Positions 1 through 9,176 of a DNA stretch of 64,000 bases are shown here, piece after piece. Source of the stretch: Bog-473 sp963745175 (lineage in GTDB: Bacteria > Actinomycetota > Acidimicrobiia > Acidimicrobiales > RAAP-2). The position numbers were made by a program, and so were the translations under genes. The stretch covers positions 62,001 through 126,000 of the forward strand of contig CAVUWK010000002.1 of assembly GCA_963745175.1 (NCBI GenBank), in the 5' to 3' direction. Below the pieces are notes generated by a model. That model did no database searches, had not been told where the DNA came from, and was given only the letters and a program-made list of their open reading frames with translations. Each line of letters opens with the position of its first letter. The first letter of the stretch is position 1.

Positions 1-1949
1 CGTGTCGGTCAACTACGTCCATCAGCTGACGAAGGCGCTCACGGCCAAGGACCTCTACAAGAGGGACAAGGACTACCTCGTGCAGAACGGCGAGGTGAAG
101 ATCGTCGACGAGTTCACGGGGCGCACGCTCGAGGGCCGCCGGTGGTCCGACGGTCTCCACCAGGCCGTTGAGGCCAAGGAGAGGGTGGCCATCAAAGAGG
201 AGAACCACACCTGGGCGACGGTCACCCTGCAGAACTACTTCCGCCTGTACGACAAGTTGTCCGGCATGACGGGCACCGCCGAGACGGAGGCCGGCGAGTT
301 CGCCGGCACCTACGGGCTGCCGGTGGTGCCCATCCCGACGAACATGGAGATGGTCCGCCTCGACGAGCCGGACCTCGTCTTCAAGTCCGAGGAGGCCAAG
401 TTCAACGCCGTCGTCGAGGACATCGTCGAACGGCATGAGCTCGGCCAGCCCATGCTGATCGGCACCGCTTCCGTGGCCAAGTCCGAGCTCCTCGCCCGCC
501 TGCTCGAGAAGCGGGGCGTGACCCACAACGTGCTCAACGCCAAGCAGCACTTCCGGGAGGCGGAGATCGTGGCGCAGGCCGGGCGGCGCGGTGCCGTGAC
601 GGTCGCCACCAACATGGCCGGCCGCGGCGTCGACATCATCCTCGGAGGCAATGCGGAGCTGTTGGCCGAGCACGAGCTGGCGGCCGAGGGCGTCGACATC
701 GAGAGCGACGAGGGCAGGGCCGAGCTGGAGCGCCGCCAGGCGGCCGTGGAGGCGCGCTGCCGGGCGGAGGGCGAAGAGGTGCGCAAGCTCGGTGGGCTCT
801 ACGTGCTGGGGAGCGAGCGCCACGAGAGCCGGCGGATCGACAACCAGCTGCGCGGCCGGTCGGGCCGCCAGGGCGATCCGGGGGAGAGCCGCTTCTACCT
901 CAGTCTCGACGACGAGCTGCTCCGCCTGTTCGCCACCGGCGCCATGAGCTGGGTGATGGGCCGCACGCTGCCCGAGGAGGTGCCCATCGAGTCCAAGACG
1001 GTGGCCAAGGCGATCGAGCGGGCCCAGAACACGGTCGAGGCCCGCAACGCCGAGCAGCGCAAGGACGCCCTCAAGTACGACGAGGTGATGGACCAGCAGC
1101 GCAAGGTCATCTACGAGCGCCGCCTGCAGATCATCGACGGCGACGACCTCGAGGAGCACACGGAGGACCTGCTGGCCGGCGCGGCGGAGAAGCTGGTCGC
1201 CGAGCACTGCCCGACCGAGTTCGAGGAGGACTGGGACCTCAAGGCTCTCGTCGACTCCCTGATGCAGTACTACCCGACGAAGTTCACGCGTGGACGACCT
1301 CTCGCAGGCGGCCACCACAGAGGACCTCGTCGAGTCCATCGTCGAGGAGGCGCTCGACTTCTACGAGAAGCACGGCGAGGCCATGCCGGGTGGCGCGGAG
1401 ACCATGCGCCAGATCGAGCGCGACGTGTACCTGCAGATCATGGACGCCCGCTGGCGCGACCACCTGTCCGAGATGGACAACCTCAAGGACGGCATCCACC
1501 TGCGCTGGACCGTCCAGGCCGACCCCCTCAACGCCTGGCAGCAGGAGGGCTACTCCATGTTCGGCCAGCTCTTGGAGGTCATCGACAACGACTACCTCCG
1601 CTACATCCTCCACGTCGAGGCGGTGCAGCAGCCTGCCGCCGAGCCCGATCTCGACAGGGCGGTCTACGCCGCCGCCGAGGACCCGGTCGTCGAGACGGCG
1701 GCTCTGGCGCCGGCCCTCCTGGCCGACCAGGGGGCCAATGTGCCCTCGCAGACGTCGGTGCTGGCGCGGCCGGACGCCGGTGGGAACGGCCGGGGGGGCG
1801 GCGGCACCGCCCAGATCAAGCGGCCCAAGGCACCCGATCCCGATGCGCTCGTGCCCATCGTGAAGGAGCAGCACGAGAAGGTCGGGCGCAACGACCCGTG
1901 CTGGTGCGGGAGCGGCAAGAAGTTCAAGTTCTGCCATGGCGCCGCCTGA
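1..1949 (+). CDS. secA: Preprotein translocase ATPase SecA, C-terminal part (5' truncated, one frameshift)
   Basis: SecA drives post-translational export through SecYEG by ATP hydrolysis. The window opens inside the gene; the N-terminal nucleotide-binding fold lies upstream. Visible are the stretch around EFTGRTLEGRRWSDGLHQAV, the second helicase domain (TNMAGRGVDIILGGN; ESRRIDNQLRGRSGRQGDPG), the helical wing/scaffold (DARWRDHLSEMDNLKDGIHLR) and the C-terminal SEC-C zinc site (CWCGSGKKFKFCHG). The reading frame shifts by +1 near 1289: 'YPTKFT' is followed in the next frame by 'VDDLSQAATTEDL', so one extra base best explains the break. The stop at 1947-1949 overlaps the prfB start by 14 nt, indicating coupling. 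Family identity is certain; the break is probably a sequence error because conservation is full on both sides. Confidence 0.95.
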
Positions 1950-3090
1950 CGGGCCGTCGGCCGCCCTTCCCCGCGACTTCACAGCAGAGCTCGAAGCGCT
2001 GGGGGAGCGGTTGACCGAGGCGGAGCGCTACCTGGGGCGCGAGAAGCTCGACGTGCGCCGGGTCGAACTCGAGGCCGAGGTGGCCCGGCCGGATCTCTGG
2101 GACGATGCCGACAACGCCCGCTCCGTCACCAAGGAGCTGGGGCGGGTCTCCGCCGACCTCGATCAGCTCGACACCCTCCGCAGCGCACTCGGGGATGCCC
2201 GGGCCCTGCTCGAGCTGACCCAGGAATCGACCGCCGAGGGATCGAGCGACGCCTCGCTCGAGGCCGAGCTGGTCGAGACGGTCGACGGCCTCGGCACGAG
2301 GCTCGGGGCGTTGGAGCTGCAATCGCTCTTCTCCGGTGAGTACGACGAGCTCGATGCGGTGTGCGAGGTGCACGCCGGCGCCGGTGGGACCGACGCCCAG
2401 GACTGGACCGAGGTGCTCCTCCGGATGTACCAGCGCTGGGCCGAGCGGCGCGGCTTCACGGTCGAGGTCGACGAGGCAACCGAGGGGCAGGAGGCCGGGC
2501 TTCTCTCGGCCACCTTCATCGTCCACGGCCGTTTCGCCTACGGGCTGCTGGCCACCGAACGAGGCGTGCACCGGCTCGTCCGGATGTCGCCCTTCGACTC
2601 GCAACACCGGCGTCAGACGAGCTTCGCCTCCATGGACGTGACGCCCTTCCTCGAGGACGTGTCGTCAGAGGTGGAGATCGACGAGAAGGATCTGCGCATC
2701 GACACGTACCGCTCGTCCGGCGCCGGCGGCCAGCACGTGAACAAGACCGACTCCGCCGTGCGCCTGACCCATCTGCCGACCGGGACCGTGGTGGCGGTGC
2801 AGAACGAGCGCAGTCAGCACCAGAACAAGGCCAAGGCGATGCAGATCCTCGGCGCGAAGCTGGCCGAGCGCGCCCGCATGGAGCGCCGGGCCGAGCTCGA
2901 CGCGTTGAGCGGCGATCGGGTCGACAACGCGTGGGGCAACCAGATCCGCTCGTACGTCATGGCGCCGTACCAGCTCGTCAAGGATCTCCGCACCAATTAC
3001 GAGACCGGCAACGTCGAGGCTGTTCTCGACGGCGACCTGGACGGCTTCATGGAGGCCGAGCTGCGCCGCCAGCGCGAGGGCAACTCGTAG
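1936..3090 (+). CDS. prfB: Peptide chain release factor 2
   Basis: Class I release factor that recognises UGA/UAA in the ribosomal A site and triggers peptidyl-tRNA hydrolysis. The 384-residue length is normal for the family. The discriminator tripeptide SPF (in RMSPFDSQHRRQTSF) marks RF2 rather than RF1, and the catalytic GGQ lies in SGAGGQHVNKTDSAVRLTH. The frame is open throughout, so the programmed +1 frameshift used to autoregulate RF2 in many bacteria is absent. The ATG at 1936 overlaps the end of secA. The secA-prfB-ftsE-ftsX order is common in Actinobacteria. Confidence 0.96.
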   Translation: MAPPDGPSAALPRDFTAELEALGERLTEAERYLGREKLDVRRVELEAEVARPDLWDDADNARSVTKELGRVSADLDQLDTLRSALGDARALLELTQESTAEGSSDASLEAELVETVDGLGTRLGALELQSLFSGEYDELDAVCEVHAGAGGTDAQDWTEVLLRMYQRWAERRGFTVEVDEATEGQEAGLLSATFIVHGRFAYGLLATERGVHRLVRMSPFDSQHRRQTSFASMDVTPFLEDVSSEVEIDEKDLRIDTYRSSGAGGQHVNKTDSAVRLTHLPTGTVVAVQNERSQHQNKAKAMQILGAKLAERARMERRAELDALSGDRVDNAWGNQIRSYVMAPYQLVKDLRTNYETGNVEAVLDGDLDGFMEAELRRQREGNS

Positions 3091-3187
3091 CGGGTCCGCC
3101 CGCGACCGGGACGTACCGGCGCAGCCGCGTCGCAACCGTGGTGAGCATCAGGAGGCACTGAACCCGCCGGCATGACCGTCGCGTGAT

Positions 3188-3220
3188 GGACGCCGCGAGG
3201 TGTCGCGGAGGCGGGCGTCC
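3188..3220 (+). terminator. Branched hairpin downstream of prfB (possible terminator)
   Basis: The outer stem pairs GGACGCC (3188-3194) with GGCGTCC (3214-3220); an inner stem pairs GCGA (3195-3198) with TCGC (3103 nt apart region, at 3203-3206). There is no U-run. It lies about 100 nt after the prfB stop in the 259-nt prfB-ftsE gap, which holds no recognisable gene. A factor-dependent or structural terminator is possible. Confidence 0.35.
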
Positions 3221-3296
3221 CGCGTGCCGATTGTGTGCGTCGGGCGGCTGTGACCTGCGCCGGAGCCCATGACCCGAAACCGCAATGCAGAGTCGG

Positions 3297-3302
3297 TAGG
3301 AT
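3297..3302 (+). promoter_or_regulatory. Possible -10 element for ftsEX (TAGGAT)
   Basis: TAGGAT fits the actinobacterial TANNNT -10 pattern and lies 47 nt before the ftsE ATG, consistent with a short leader. No clear -35 hexamer is visible, so the call is weak. Confidence 0.3.
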
Positions 3303-3349
3303 CACGGAGTGCTCTGCCTGCGCCGGCCGGGGCGATATCTCTCTTACCG

Positions 3350-4078
3350 ATGATCCGATTCGAAAACGTCACCAAGACCTATAAGGGCTCGACCGTCGCG
3401 CTGCGCGACATCACGGTCGAGATCGAGAAGGGTGAGTTCGTCTTTCTCGTGGGCGCGTCCGGATCCGGAAAGACGACCTTCATCCGGCTCCTGTTCCGCG
3501 AGGAGCTCCCCGACACGGGCCAGATCCTGGAGGCCGGGCGCAACATCGTCGAACTGCCCAAATGGCGGGTGCCGTACCTGCGGCGCAACATCGGGTGCGT
3601 CTTCCAGGACTTCCGCCTCCTGCCCAACAAGACCGTGTTCGAGAACGTGGCCTTTGCGCTCGAGGTGATCGGTCGGCCCCGTCACGTCGTGGCGAACCAG
3701 GTACCCCAAGTGCTGGACCTGGTCGGCCTGGCCAACAAGCGGGACAACCTGCCGAACGAGCTCTCGGGTGGCGAGCAGCAGCGTGTCGCGGTCGCCCGGG
3801 CCTTCGTCAATCGCCCGCTCATTCTGCTGGCCGACGAGCCCACGGGAAACCTTGACCCCCAGACGAGCCAGGGCATCATGCAGCTGCTCGACCGCATCAA
3901 CCGGACGGGGACCACCGTCGTGGTCGCCACGCACGACGAGGTGCTCGTGGACAAGATGCGCCGCCGCGTCATTGAGTTGAGCAACGGCAGGATGGTGCGC
4001 GACCAGGCGCGCGGCGTGTACGGCTTCGACGGTTCGGGGCAGCAGGCGGCCGACGTCGCGGCCGGGGGTATGGGCTGA
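3350..4078 (+). CDS. ftsE: Cell division ATP-binding protein FtsE
   Basis: Cytoplasmic ABC ATPase that pairs with FtsX at the division site and controls peptidoglycan hydrolases. The start MIRFENVTKTYKGS at 3350 matches the family; an in-frame upstream ATG at 3269 would add 27 unconserved residues. Walker A is GASGSGKTTF, the Q-loop VFQDFRLLPNKTVFENVAF, the signature LSGGEQQRVAVARA and Walker B ILLADEPTGNLD, followed by THD. The C-terminus carries a short extension ending in GGMG. ftsX starts 1 nt after its stop, so the two are translated together. Confidence 0.95.
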   Translation: MIRFENVTKTYKGSTVALRDITVEIEKGEFVFLVGASGSGKTTFIRLLFREELPDTGQILEAGRNIVELPKWRVPYLRRNIGCVFQDFRLLPNKTVFENVAFALEVIGRPRHVVANQVPQVLDLVGLANKRDNLPNELSGGEQQRVAVARAFVNRPLILLADEPTGNLDPQTSQGIMQLLDRINRTGTTVVVATHDEVLVDKMRRRVIELSNGRMVRDQARGVYGFDGSGQQAADVAAGGMG

Positions 4079-4079
4079 C

Positions 4080-4967
4080 ATGGCGGTCTCAGTCGACTAC
4101 GTCGTCCGCGAGACGGCGTCGAATCTGTGGCGGAACCGGCTCATGACCATCGCCGCCGTCCTGACCGTCGCGGTGTCGCTGTCGCTCGTCGGGGCGGCGC
4201 TCCTGTTGCGCCAGGGTTCGGCCAATGCCACCGGGACGCTCGAGCGCGGCACCCAGGTCACCGTGTGGATGGAGCCCGACGCCAATGCCCAGGAGATCGC
4301 CGCGGTCAAGACCGAGCTGTCGCAGCTGAACTACGTCGCGCAGCCGTGCGCCTACTGGAACAAGGCACGGAACTTCACCGAGGCCCGCCGGCTGCTCCCC
4401 TCCGACGTCTTCCAGGCGACCACGGAGTCGGAAATGCCGACCTCCTACTGGTGCACCCCCGTTGCATTGACGGACGCCGCCCAGGTGGTGCACACCTTCA
4501 GCGGCACGGCGGGCGTCCTCTCCGTGACCGAGCCCCAACAGACGATCCACAACGAGGAGACGGTGATCAACGTCTCGAAGTGGGTCTGCCTGGCGGTCGC
4601 CATCGTCCTGATCGTGTCCGCCGCGGTCCTGATCCTCAACACCATCCGCATGGCCATCTTCGCCCGGCGGCGCGAGGTCTCCGTGATGAAACTGGTCGGC
4701 GCCACCAACTGGTTCATCCGCGTCCCCTTCATGTCCGAAGGACTGCTGCAGGGCCTGATCGGGTCGTTGCTCGCGGCTGTCGTGGTCTATTTCGTCTATC
4801 TCTTCATCAACCACGAGGGGAGCGGTCGGACGACGAGCAACATCTTCACCGCCATGCACATGTCGGGTACAGAGGTGTTGCTGACCAACGTCGTGGTGGT
4901 CATCGTCGGCATGGCCATCGGCTCCATCGGCTCGGCCATCGCGATCCGGCGCTTCCTCGACGTCTGA
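4080..4967 (+). CDS. ftsX: Cell division permease FtsX
   Basis: FtsX is the membrane partner of FtsE. The 295 residues show one N-terminal transmembrane segment (about residues 20-45), a large extracytoplasmic domain (about 50-160) that in this family contacts hydrolase activators, and three C-terminal membrane segments (about 165-190, 215-245, 265-290), with REVSVMKLVGATNWFIRVPF in the cytoplasmic loop typical of FtsX. In many Actinobacteria smpB follows; here the next gene is on the opposite strand. Confidence 0.94.
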   Translation: MAVSVDYVVRETASNLWRNRLMTIAAVLTVAVSLSLVGAALLLRQGSANATGTLERGTQVTVWMEPDANAQEIAAVKTELSQLNYVAQPCAYWNKARNFTEARRLLPSDVFQATTESEMPTSYWCTPVALTDAAQVVHTFSGTAGVLSVTEPQQTIHNEETVINVSKWVCLAVAIVLIVSAAVLILNTIRMAIFARRREVSVMKLVGATNWFIRVPFMSEGLLQGLIGSLLAAVVVYFVYLFINHEGSGRTTSNIFTAMHMSGTEVLLTNVVVVIVGMAIGSIGSAIAIRRFLDV

Positions 4968-5028
4968 GTACGCGCGAGCCGCGTCGGTCCCGCTCTGAGG
5001 ACCGCCACCCTCGGGGCGCCGCCGCCTC

Positions 5029-6963
5029 TTACTTTGGTGCCTGCGAGGGCGCGCACACGTAGCGCCGGTAGACGGCGGTCGGTTCGTGCACGATGGCGGC
5101 TGCACCGACCTGGACGGTGCAGTGGGTCAGCGCCCAGCGCATGTCGGGGTTGCGGGTGTGCGGCGACATCAGGACGAGGACGTGCCCGACGCGCCCGTCG
5201 CGCACGTCGTCCACGAACGTGTGCAGGGGAGTGCTCGGCACCTGGCCCGAGAACCCACCCACGGGAAGGAACTCGTGACCCGACGCCAGGACATCGACGC
5301 TCAGCTGGGCGGAGGTCTCGGCCGTGTCGACGCTCTCGGTGAAGGGGAAGCGCGCCGAGTAGGCGGCAACGACGGGCCAGGCGGCCACGTCGCGCTGCCA
5401 TCCGGCCTGTTCGGCTGCGGTGGCCGCGGCGGGCTGGTACGGCGAGTCGAACGGGCCAAGTTCGTCGGCGACGGCGGTCGCCGAGGCCCAGGCTCCCCCG
5501 AGCAGGAGCGCCGCCGCGGCGAGGCCCAGGCCGACGCGCCCCTCCCAGGCACCCCTGTTCCGTCGCAGGGACAGGGCGAGGCAGCCCACGGCGCCCACCA
5601 CGGCCAGCGCGCTGGTGGCAACGACCCAGGGCCGGACCCCGGCACGGTCGGGCACCAGGTAGACGGCATAGCCCACCCCGACGACGACGGTGGCCATCAT
5701 CAGCACCGGCACGACCCGGCTGCGCTCGCGCTGCTTCCAGGCCAGCGCGAACCCGAGACCGCACAGTGCGGCCATCGCGGGTGCCAGCGCGGCCAGGTAG
5801 TACCCGTTGATGAAGTGCGATGAGGAGATCGAGCTCCAGGTCAGGATCTGCCAGACGCCCCACAACAGAGCGGCGGCGCGCCACGGGTCGGTGCGCGGCT
5901 TTCGCCGGCGAGCCACGAGGATGCCGACCAGCGCGACCAGCGCGGGAACGAAGAAGAACGCGCCCTCACGCCCGAAGCCGCCGTCGAGGAATCGGGCGGG
6001 CCCCGTCGGGAGCGCGTGGGTGGGTGCGCCGCCGCTCGGCGACGTCACCCGGCCGACCGGTGGCGGGCTGCAGCCGGGTTGGTCGAGCAGCTGCCCGTTC
6101 AGTCGGTCGGCGCCGTTGTAGAGGAACACCTGGCTGAACACGGAGTTGTTGCAGCTGCCGTCGACGTACGGGCGGTCGTGGGCGGGCACCAGGGAGACCA
6201 CGCACATCCAACTCAGCGAGACGGCGATCACGGCGACGACGGAGAGGGCCACCTGCCCGACCCGGCGCTCCAGGCTGACCACGGGGGACGCCAGCAGGTA
6301 GGCGAGGTAGAGGGCGGGCAGCACGATCCAGGCCTGGAGCATCTTGGCCTGGAAGGCCAGGCCGACGTAGACGCCGGCGAGCACCAGGGACTGCAGCCGG
6401 CCCGTCAGGTATGCCGCCGTGGTGGCGTCGGCCGCCAGCACCAGCAGCAGGATGAGCAGGGAGTCGGAGATGTTGCCCCGGTTCAGCAGGATCGTCACCG
6501 GCGTGACCGCGAGTGCGACGGCGGCGACGAGGCCGGCGCCGGCCCCCGCCACGCGGCGCACGGCGCGGTAGAGCACGAGGACCGTGAGCGTCCCCTCGAT
6601 CACCTGGGGCAGCACGATCGCCCAGATGTGGAAGCCGAAGACGCGGACGGACAGCGCCTGCACCCAGAAAGCTCCGGGCAACTTGTCGACCGAGACGGTG
6701 CCCCACGGGTCGAAGGACGCGAAGAAGAAGTTGTGCCAGCTCTGCGACATGCTGTGCACCGCGGCGCCGTAGAACGTCTCGAGGATGGCGCTCCCGCTTC
6801 CCCAGGCATAGGAGAGGGCCGCAAGCGCGGCAACGAGGAGGAGCGCCGGCCGCGCCCAGCGCGGTTGGTCGGGTGGCGAACGCCAGAATTGCCAGCGCCC
6901 GGTCCGTGCAGCTCGAGGACCGACTGGCTGCTCGACGCTCGTCTTCACGGGTGCATCCAGCAT
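5029..6963 (-). CDS. Membrane glycosyltransferase of the PMT/ArnT (GT39/GT83-like) superfamily
   Basis: Multi-spanning GT-C fold protein predicted to transfer a sugar from a polyprenyl-phosphate donor to an extracytoplasmic acceptor; the acceptor is unknown. About 12 hydrophobic segments are visible after a charged cytosolic N-terminus. The segment DPWGTVSVDKLPGAFWVQAL carries the D-K-P-like motif of the family. A soluble extracytoplasmic C-terminal region (from about residue 500) follows. The ATG at 6963 is preferred because GGGGG lies just upstream; a GTG at 6987 would add 8 residues. It is isolated between ftsX and a methyltransferase, both pointing away or into other units. Confidence 0.8.
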   Translation of the reverse strand: MLDAPVKTSVEQPVGPRAARTGRWQFWRSPPDQPRWARPALLLVAALAALSYAWGSGSAILETFYGAAVHSMSQSWHNFFFASFDPWGTVSVDKLPGAFWVQALSVRVFGFHIWAIVLPQVIEGTLTVLVLYRAVRRVAGAGAGLVAAVALAVTPVTILLNRGNISDSLLILLLVLAADATTAAYLTGRLQSLVLAGVYVGLAFQAKMLQAWIVLPALYLAYLLASPVVSLERRVGQVALSVVAVIAVSLSWMCVVSLVPAHDRPYVDGSCNNSVFSQVFLYNGADRLNGQLLDQPGCSPPPVGRVTSPSGGAPTHALPTGPARFLDGGFGREGAFFFVPALVALVGILVARRRKPRTDPWRAAALLWGVWQILTWSSISSSHFINGYYLAALAPAMAALCGLGFALAWKQRERSRVVPVLMMATVVVGVGYAVYLVPDRAGVRPWVVATSALAVVGAVGCLALSLRRNRGAWEGRVGLGLAAAALLLGGAWASATAVADELGPFDSPYQPAAATAAEQAGWQRDVAAWPVVAAYSARFPFTESVDTAETSAQLSVDVLASGHEFLPVGGFSGQVPSTPLHTFVDDVRDGRVGHVLVLMSPHTRNPDMRWALTHCTVQVGAAAIVHEPTAVYRRYVCAPSQAPK

Positions 6964-7018
6964 GTGGCCCCCGACCACCTCCCCCACAAAAGGGCAACCT
7001 AGCCCCGGTTGGTGCGGA

Positions 7019-7627
7019 TCAGGGTGCTATCGGGTTGCGCGTGAGGGGCACCCGGGCCCGCAGCACCAGCGCCTCGCCGGAGCGGAACCGCACGGTGCGG
7101 TGGGCGATACCCGTGAAGCCACCCTCGGCGAGGAAGAGGCTCATCATCTCGATCCACGGGCCGAGTGGCGCGCGCTTCTCAATGGCCCACTGATGGGTGA
7201 CGCTGACGAACGCACCGGTGGGTGACAGGACGCGCCGCACCTCGCGCAGCGCATCGGGGAGGGACTCCCAGAGCTGCACGCTGTTGACGGCCACGACGCC
7301 GGTGAACGCGTCGTCGGGCCACGGGATCGATTCCGCACCGGCCCGGATGAGCGCCACGCGCCCGGCGTCGACGGCGGCGCGGTTGCGCCGTTGCGCCTGG
7401 CGCAGCATGGTCGCCGACGGGTCGATCCCGGCCACGCGTCCGCGGGGCAGGCGGCGTGCCAGCTCGGCGATCCCCACTCCGGGGCCGAACCCCACCGCCA
7501 GGACGGCGTCCTCCGGGCCCGGATCGAGCTCGGTGACGGCGGCGACCTCCATGTCCCGGTTCAGGCGGGCCATCACGGCACCAGCCAGCCGCCCCGCCGT
7601 GCCGTCGAAACCCGTGCTCGCCTGCAT
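7019..7627 (-). CDS. Class I SAM-dependent methyltransferase
   Basis: Small-molecule type methyltransferase (Methyltransf_11/25-like). The SAM-binding glycine region reads AVLAVGFGPGVGIAELARRL, followed by the acidic-loop equivalent GRVAGIDPSATML, and AVNSVQLWESLPDALREVRRV matches the post-motif region. The substrate is unknown. The ATG at 7627 has a GAGGGG ribosome site directly upstream; the frame can be extended to 7684 but that would run through the promoter. It is divergent from a MerR-family regulator, and its promoter has a 19-bp spacer filled by a perfect palindrome, so it is the likely target of that regulator. Confidence 0.78.
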   Translation of the reverse strand: MQASTGFDGTAGRLAGAVMARLNRDMEVAAVTELDPGPEDAVLAVGFGPGVGIAELARRLPRGRVAGIDPSATMLRQAQRRNRAAVDAGRVALIRAGAESIPWPDDAFTGVVAVNSVQLWESLPDALREVRRVLSPTGAFVSVTHQWAIEKRAPLGPWIEMMSLFLAEGGFTGIAHRTVRFRSGEALVLRARVPLTRNPIAP

Positions 7628-7634
7628 GCCCCTC

Positions 7635-7665
7635 ACCCAATCACTTGAAGTACACTTCAAGTCAA
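7635..7665 (-). promoter_or_regulatory. MerR-type promoter (19-bp spacer) for the methyltransferase
   Basis: Read on the minus strand, TTGACT (-35, plus positions 7660-7665) and TTGGGT (-10, 7635-7640) are separated by 19 bp. MerR-family activators act on promoters with overlong 19-20 bp spacers, which they untwist. The spacer contains the palindrome listed separately. The methyltransferase ATG (7627) lies only 7 nt after the -10, so the transcript would be nearly leaderless. Confidence 0.6.
7643..7662. promoter_or_regulatory. MerR-family operator palindrome
   Basis: Perfect 9-bp inverted repeat ACTTGAAGT / ACTTCAAGT separated by 2 bp. It ends 2 nt before the regulator's own ATG and sits between the -35 and -10 of the divergent methyltransferase promoter. 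Its resemblance to SoxR-type boxes fits the SoxR-like N-terminus of the adjacent regulator. Confidence 0.65.
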
Positions 7666-8095
7666 TGCGGGATCTCCTCGACATCGGTGAGGTGGCGGCG
7701 CGCGCCGGCCTGGCCGCATCGGCCCTGCGCTTCTACGAGAGCGAGCGGATCATCGAGAGCGTCGACCGCAAGGGTCTGCGGCGCCAGTACCGCCCCGAGG
7801 TATTGACGACGCTGGCCGTCGTCTCGATGTGCCGGCAGGCGGGATTCACGCTCGAGGAGATCAAGGCGCTGCTCGCCACGGGGGGCCGGCCGGAGTGGAA
7901 ATCCTTCGCGGCCCGCAAGCGCGACGATCTGCGGGCACAGGCAGCGCACCTCGGGACCCTGGCCGACCAGCTCGACCACGCGCTCGGGTGCCCGAGCCGC
8001 AATGTCTTCGACTGCGAGCACTTCCGGGCTGCGCTCGACGCGGCACTCCCGTTCGGCGCCCGCAGTGGAACGGCACGCCGGGTGGGGGGCCGTGA
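7665..8095 (+). CDS. MerR-family transcriptional regulator, SoxR-like (3' end probably frameshifted)
   Basis: The N-terminal winged helix (DIGEVAARAGLAASALRFYE, then RRQYRPEVLTTLAVVSMCR) is typical of MerR/SoxR. A dimerisation helix follows (about residues 75-115), then a short C-terminus with two cysteines (CPSRNVFDCEHF), which could hold a metal or redox sensor, although the SoxR CX2CXNC cluster motif is not present. In the frame shown there is no stop at the expected length. One extra G in the run at 8084-8089 would end it at TGA 8093-8095, forming a GTGA overlap with the next gene; this is my preferred reading. Confidence 0.8.
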
Positions 8096-8367
8096 CGAGG
8101 CGCCCGGAGCCGCGGTCGAACGGCACGAAGCCCGACCTGTCGCGGTCACGCTTCTTCTGCAACAACGCGCGCAAGGGCTCGCTCGTCTGCGGCATCCTCG
8201 CTTTCGCGGCCTTGGTCATCGGCGGGGGCTTCGCCGAGATCAGCTCGAACGGCGCGCCGACGGCGCTCGAGACGGCAGCGGTGCGCTGGGTGATCGTCGG
8301 GTCGCTCGTGATCGGCGTGACCCTCTACGTCATCGGCGGGCGCATGCTCCGGGGCGACAGGAGCTAG
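8092..8367 (+). CDS. Small membrane protein, two transmembrane segments
   Basis: About 91 residues from a GTG at 8092 preceded by a G-rich site. A basic N-terminus is followed by two hydrophobic helices (GSLVCGILAFAALVIGGGFA and VRWVIVGSLVIGVTLYVIGG) and a short basic tail. It probably overlaps the MerR gene by 4 nt, so the two may be co-expressed. No family recognised. Confidence 0.6.
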   Translation: MTRRPEPRSNGTKPDLSRSRFFCNNARKGSLVCGILAFAALVIGGGFAEISSNGAPTALETAAVRWVIVGSLVIGVTLYVIGGRMLRGDRS

Positions 8368-8410
8368 GCGGGAGCGCGCGCCGCCGCTCCATCTCAGACA
8401 GACTGGCGGC

Positions 8411-8632
8411 ATGGGGAGTGGCGGTGACAAGCCCAGGAAGCAGCGTCGGAGATTGTCCAAGGTGCCGAAGTACGAGGAGCCCAATACGTTCCCTGCGGCC
8501 GGCCTGACCGGGAGCGCCGGAGGCGTCTACGGATCGCGCTACGGGCACTCGGCCGACCATCATCAACCGAAGCCACCCAACCGCTTCGGCGCGTTCGTCC
8601 TCCGGTGTCTGGGGATGAAGCCGAAGTCCTGA
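8411..8632 (+). CDS. Small basic hypothetical protein
   Basis: A 73-residue ORF from ATG 8411. Very hydrophilic, rich in Lys/Arg/Pro/Gly, no membrane segment (for example KVPKYEEPNTFPAAGLTGSA). It resembles short unstructured actinobacterial proteins, but I cannot name a family. Its position in an otherwise empty gap between the MerR unit and ssb supports it weakly. Confidence 0.45.
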   Translation: MGSGGDKPRKQRRRLSKVPKYEEPNTFPAAGLTGSAGGVYGSRYGHSADHHQPKPPNRFGAFVLRCLGMKPKS

Positions 8633-8719
8633 GAGCCGGGCGCTCGGTCCAAGGGAAATTTCGGCCCGGCAAGGTTCGCTGCAAGGTTCGCGCCAAGGAG
8701 CACCCTCCACGCTGCGGGT

Positions 8720-8738
8720 CGCCCTCGGAAGGAGGGCG
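8720..8738 (+). promoter_or_regulatory. Hairpin in the ssb 5' leader
   Basis: CGCCCTC (8720-8726), loop GGAAG, GAGGGCG (8732-8738): perfect 7-bp stem 21 nt before the ssb ATG and just upstream of its AGCGAGGA ribosome site. It could modulate ssb translation or mRNA stability. About 30 nt further upstream CAAGGTTCGC occurs twice 12 bp apart. Confidence 0.35.
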
Positions 8739-8759
8739 CGACGAAAGCGAGGATGCCAG

Positions 8760-9176
8760 ATGGCCAACACCACGACGATCACCGGGAACCTGACCCGTGA
8801 GCCCGAGATCCGCTACACGCGTGAGGGGCAGGCGACGGCCCAGCTGGGCGTCGCCGTCAACCGGCGGTGGCAGGACCGCACGACGCAGGAATGGCAGGAG
8901 TCCACGTCCTTCTTCGACGTCATCTGCTGGCGCGATCTGGCGGAGAACGTGGCGCTGAGCCTGACCAAGGGCATGCGGGTCGTGGTGACCGGCAGGCTGG
9001 AGCACCGGACCTGGGAGACCGAGGAGGGGGAGCACCGCTCCAAGGTCGAGATCACGGCGGACGAGGTCGGCGCCAGCCTGCGCTTCGCCACGGCCGATGT
9101 CCACAAGGTGGAGCGGCGGGGGGCTGCCACCGCGGAGAACGGTGAGGCCGCCGACGCGTTGGCCGTGGAGGCCTGA
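8760..9176 (+). CDS. ssb: Single-stranded DNA-binding protein
   Basis: OB-fold ssDNA-binding protein for replication and repair. The N-terminus ANTTTITGNLTREPEIRYT and the core SFFDVICWRDLAENVALSL are typical; the OB fold ends near residue 110 and is followed by a short acidic tail (EAADALAVEA). The tail lacks the usual DDDIPF-type partner-binding tip, and rpsF/rplI are not adjacent, so this is likely an accessory SSB paralogue rather than the main replicative one. The ATG at 8760 follows a GAGGA site. Confidence 0.9.
   Translation: MANTTTITGNLTREPEIRYTREGQATAQLGVAVNRRWQDRTTQEWQESTSFFDVICWRDLAENVALSLTKGMRVVVTGRLEHRTWETEEGEHRSKVEITADEVGASLRFATADVHKVERRGAATAENGEAADALAVEA

Noticed and set aside
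1936..3090. Programmed frameshift in prfB
   Set aside because: The RF2 frame is open from ATG to stop with no internal UGA, so none is needed.
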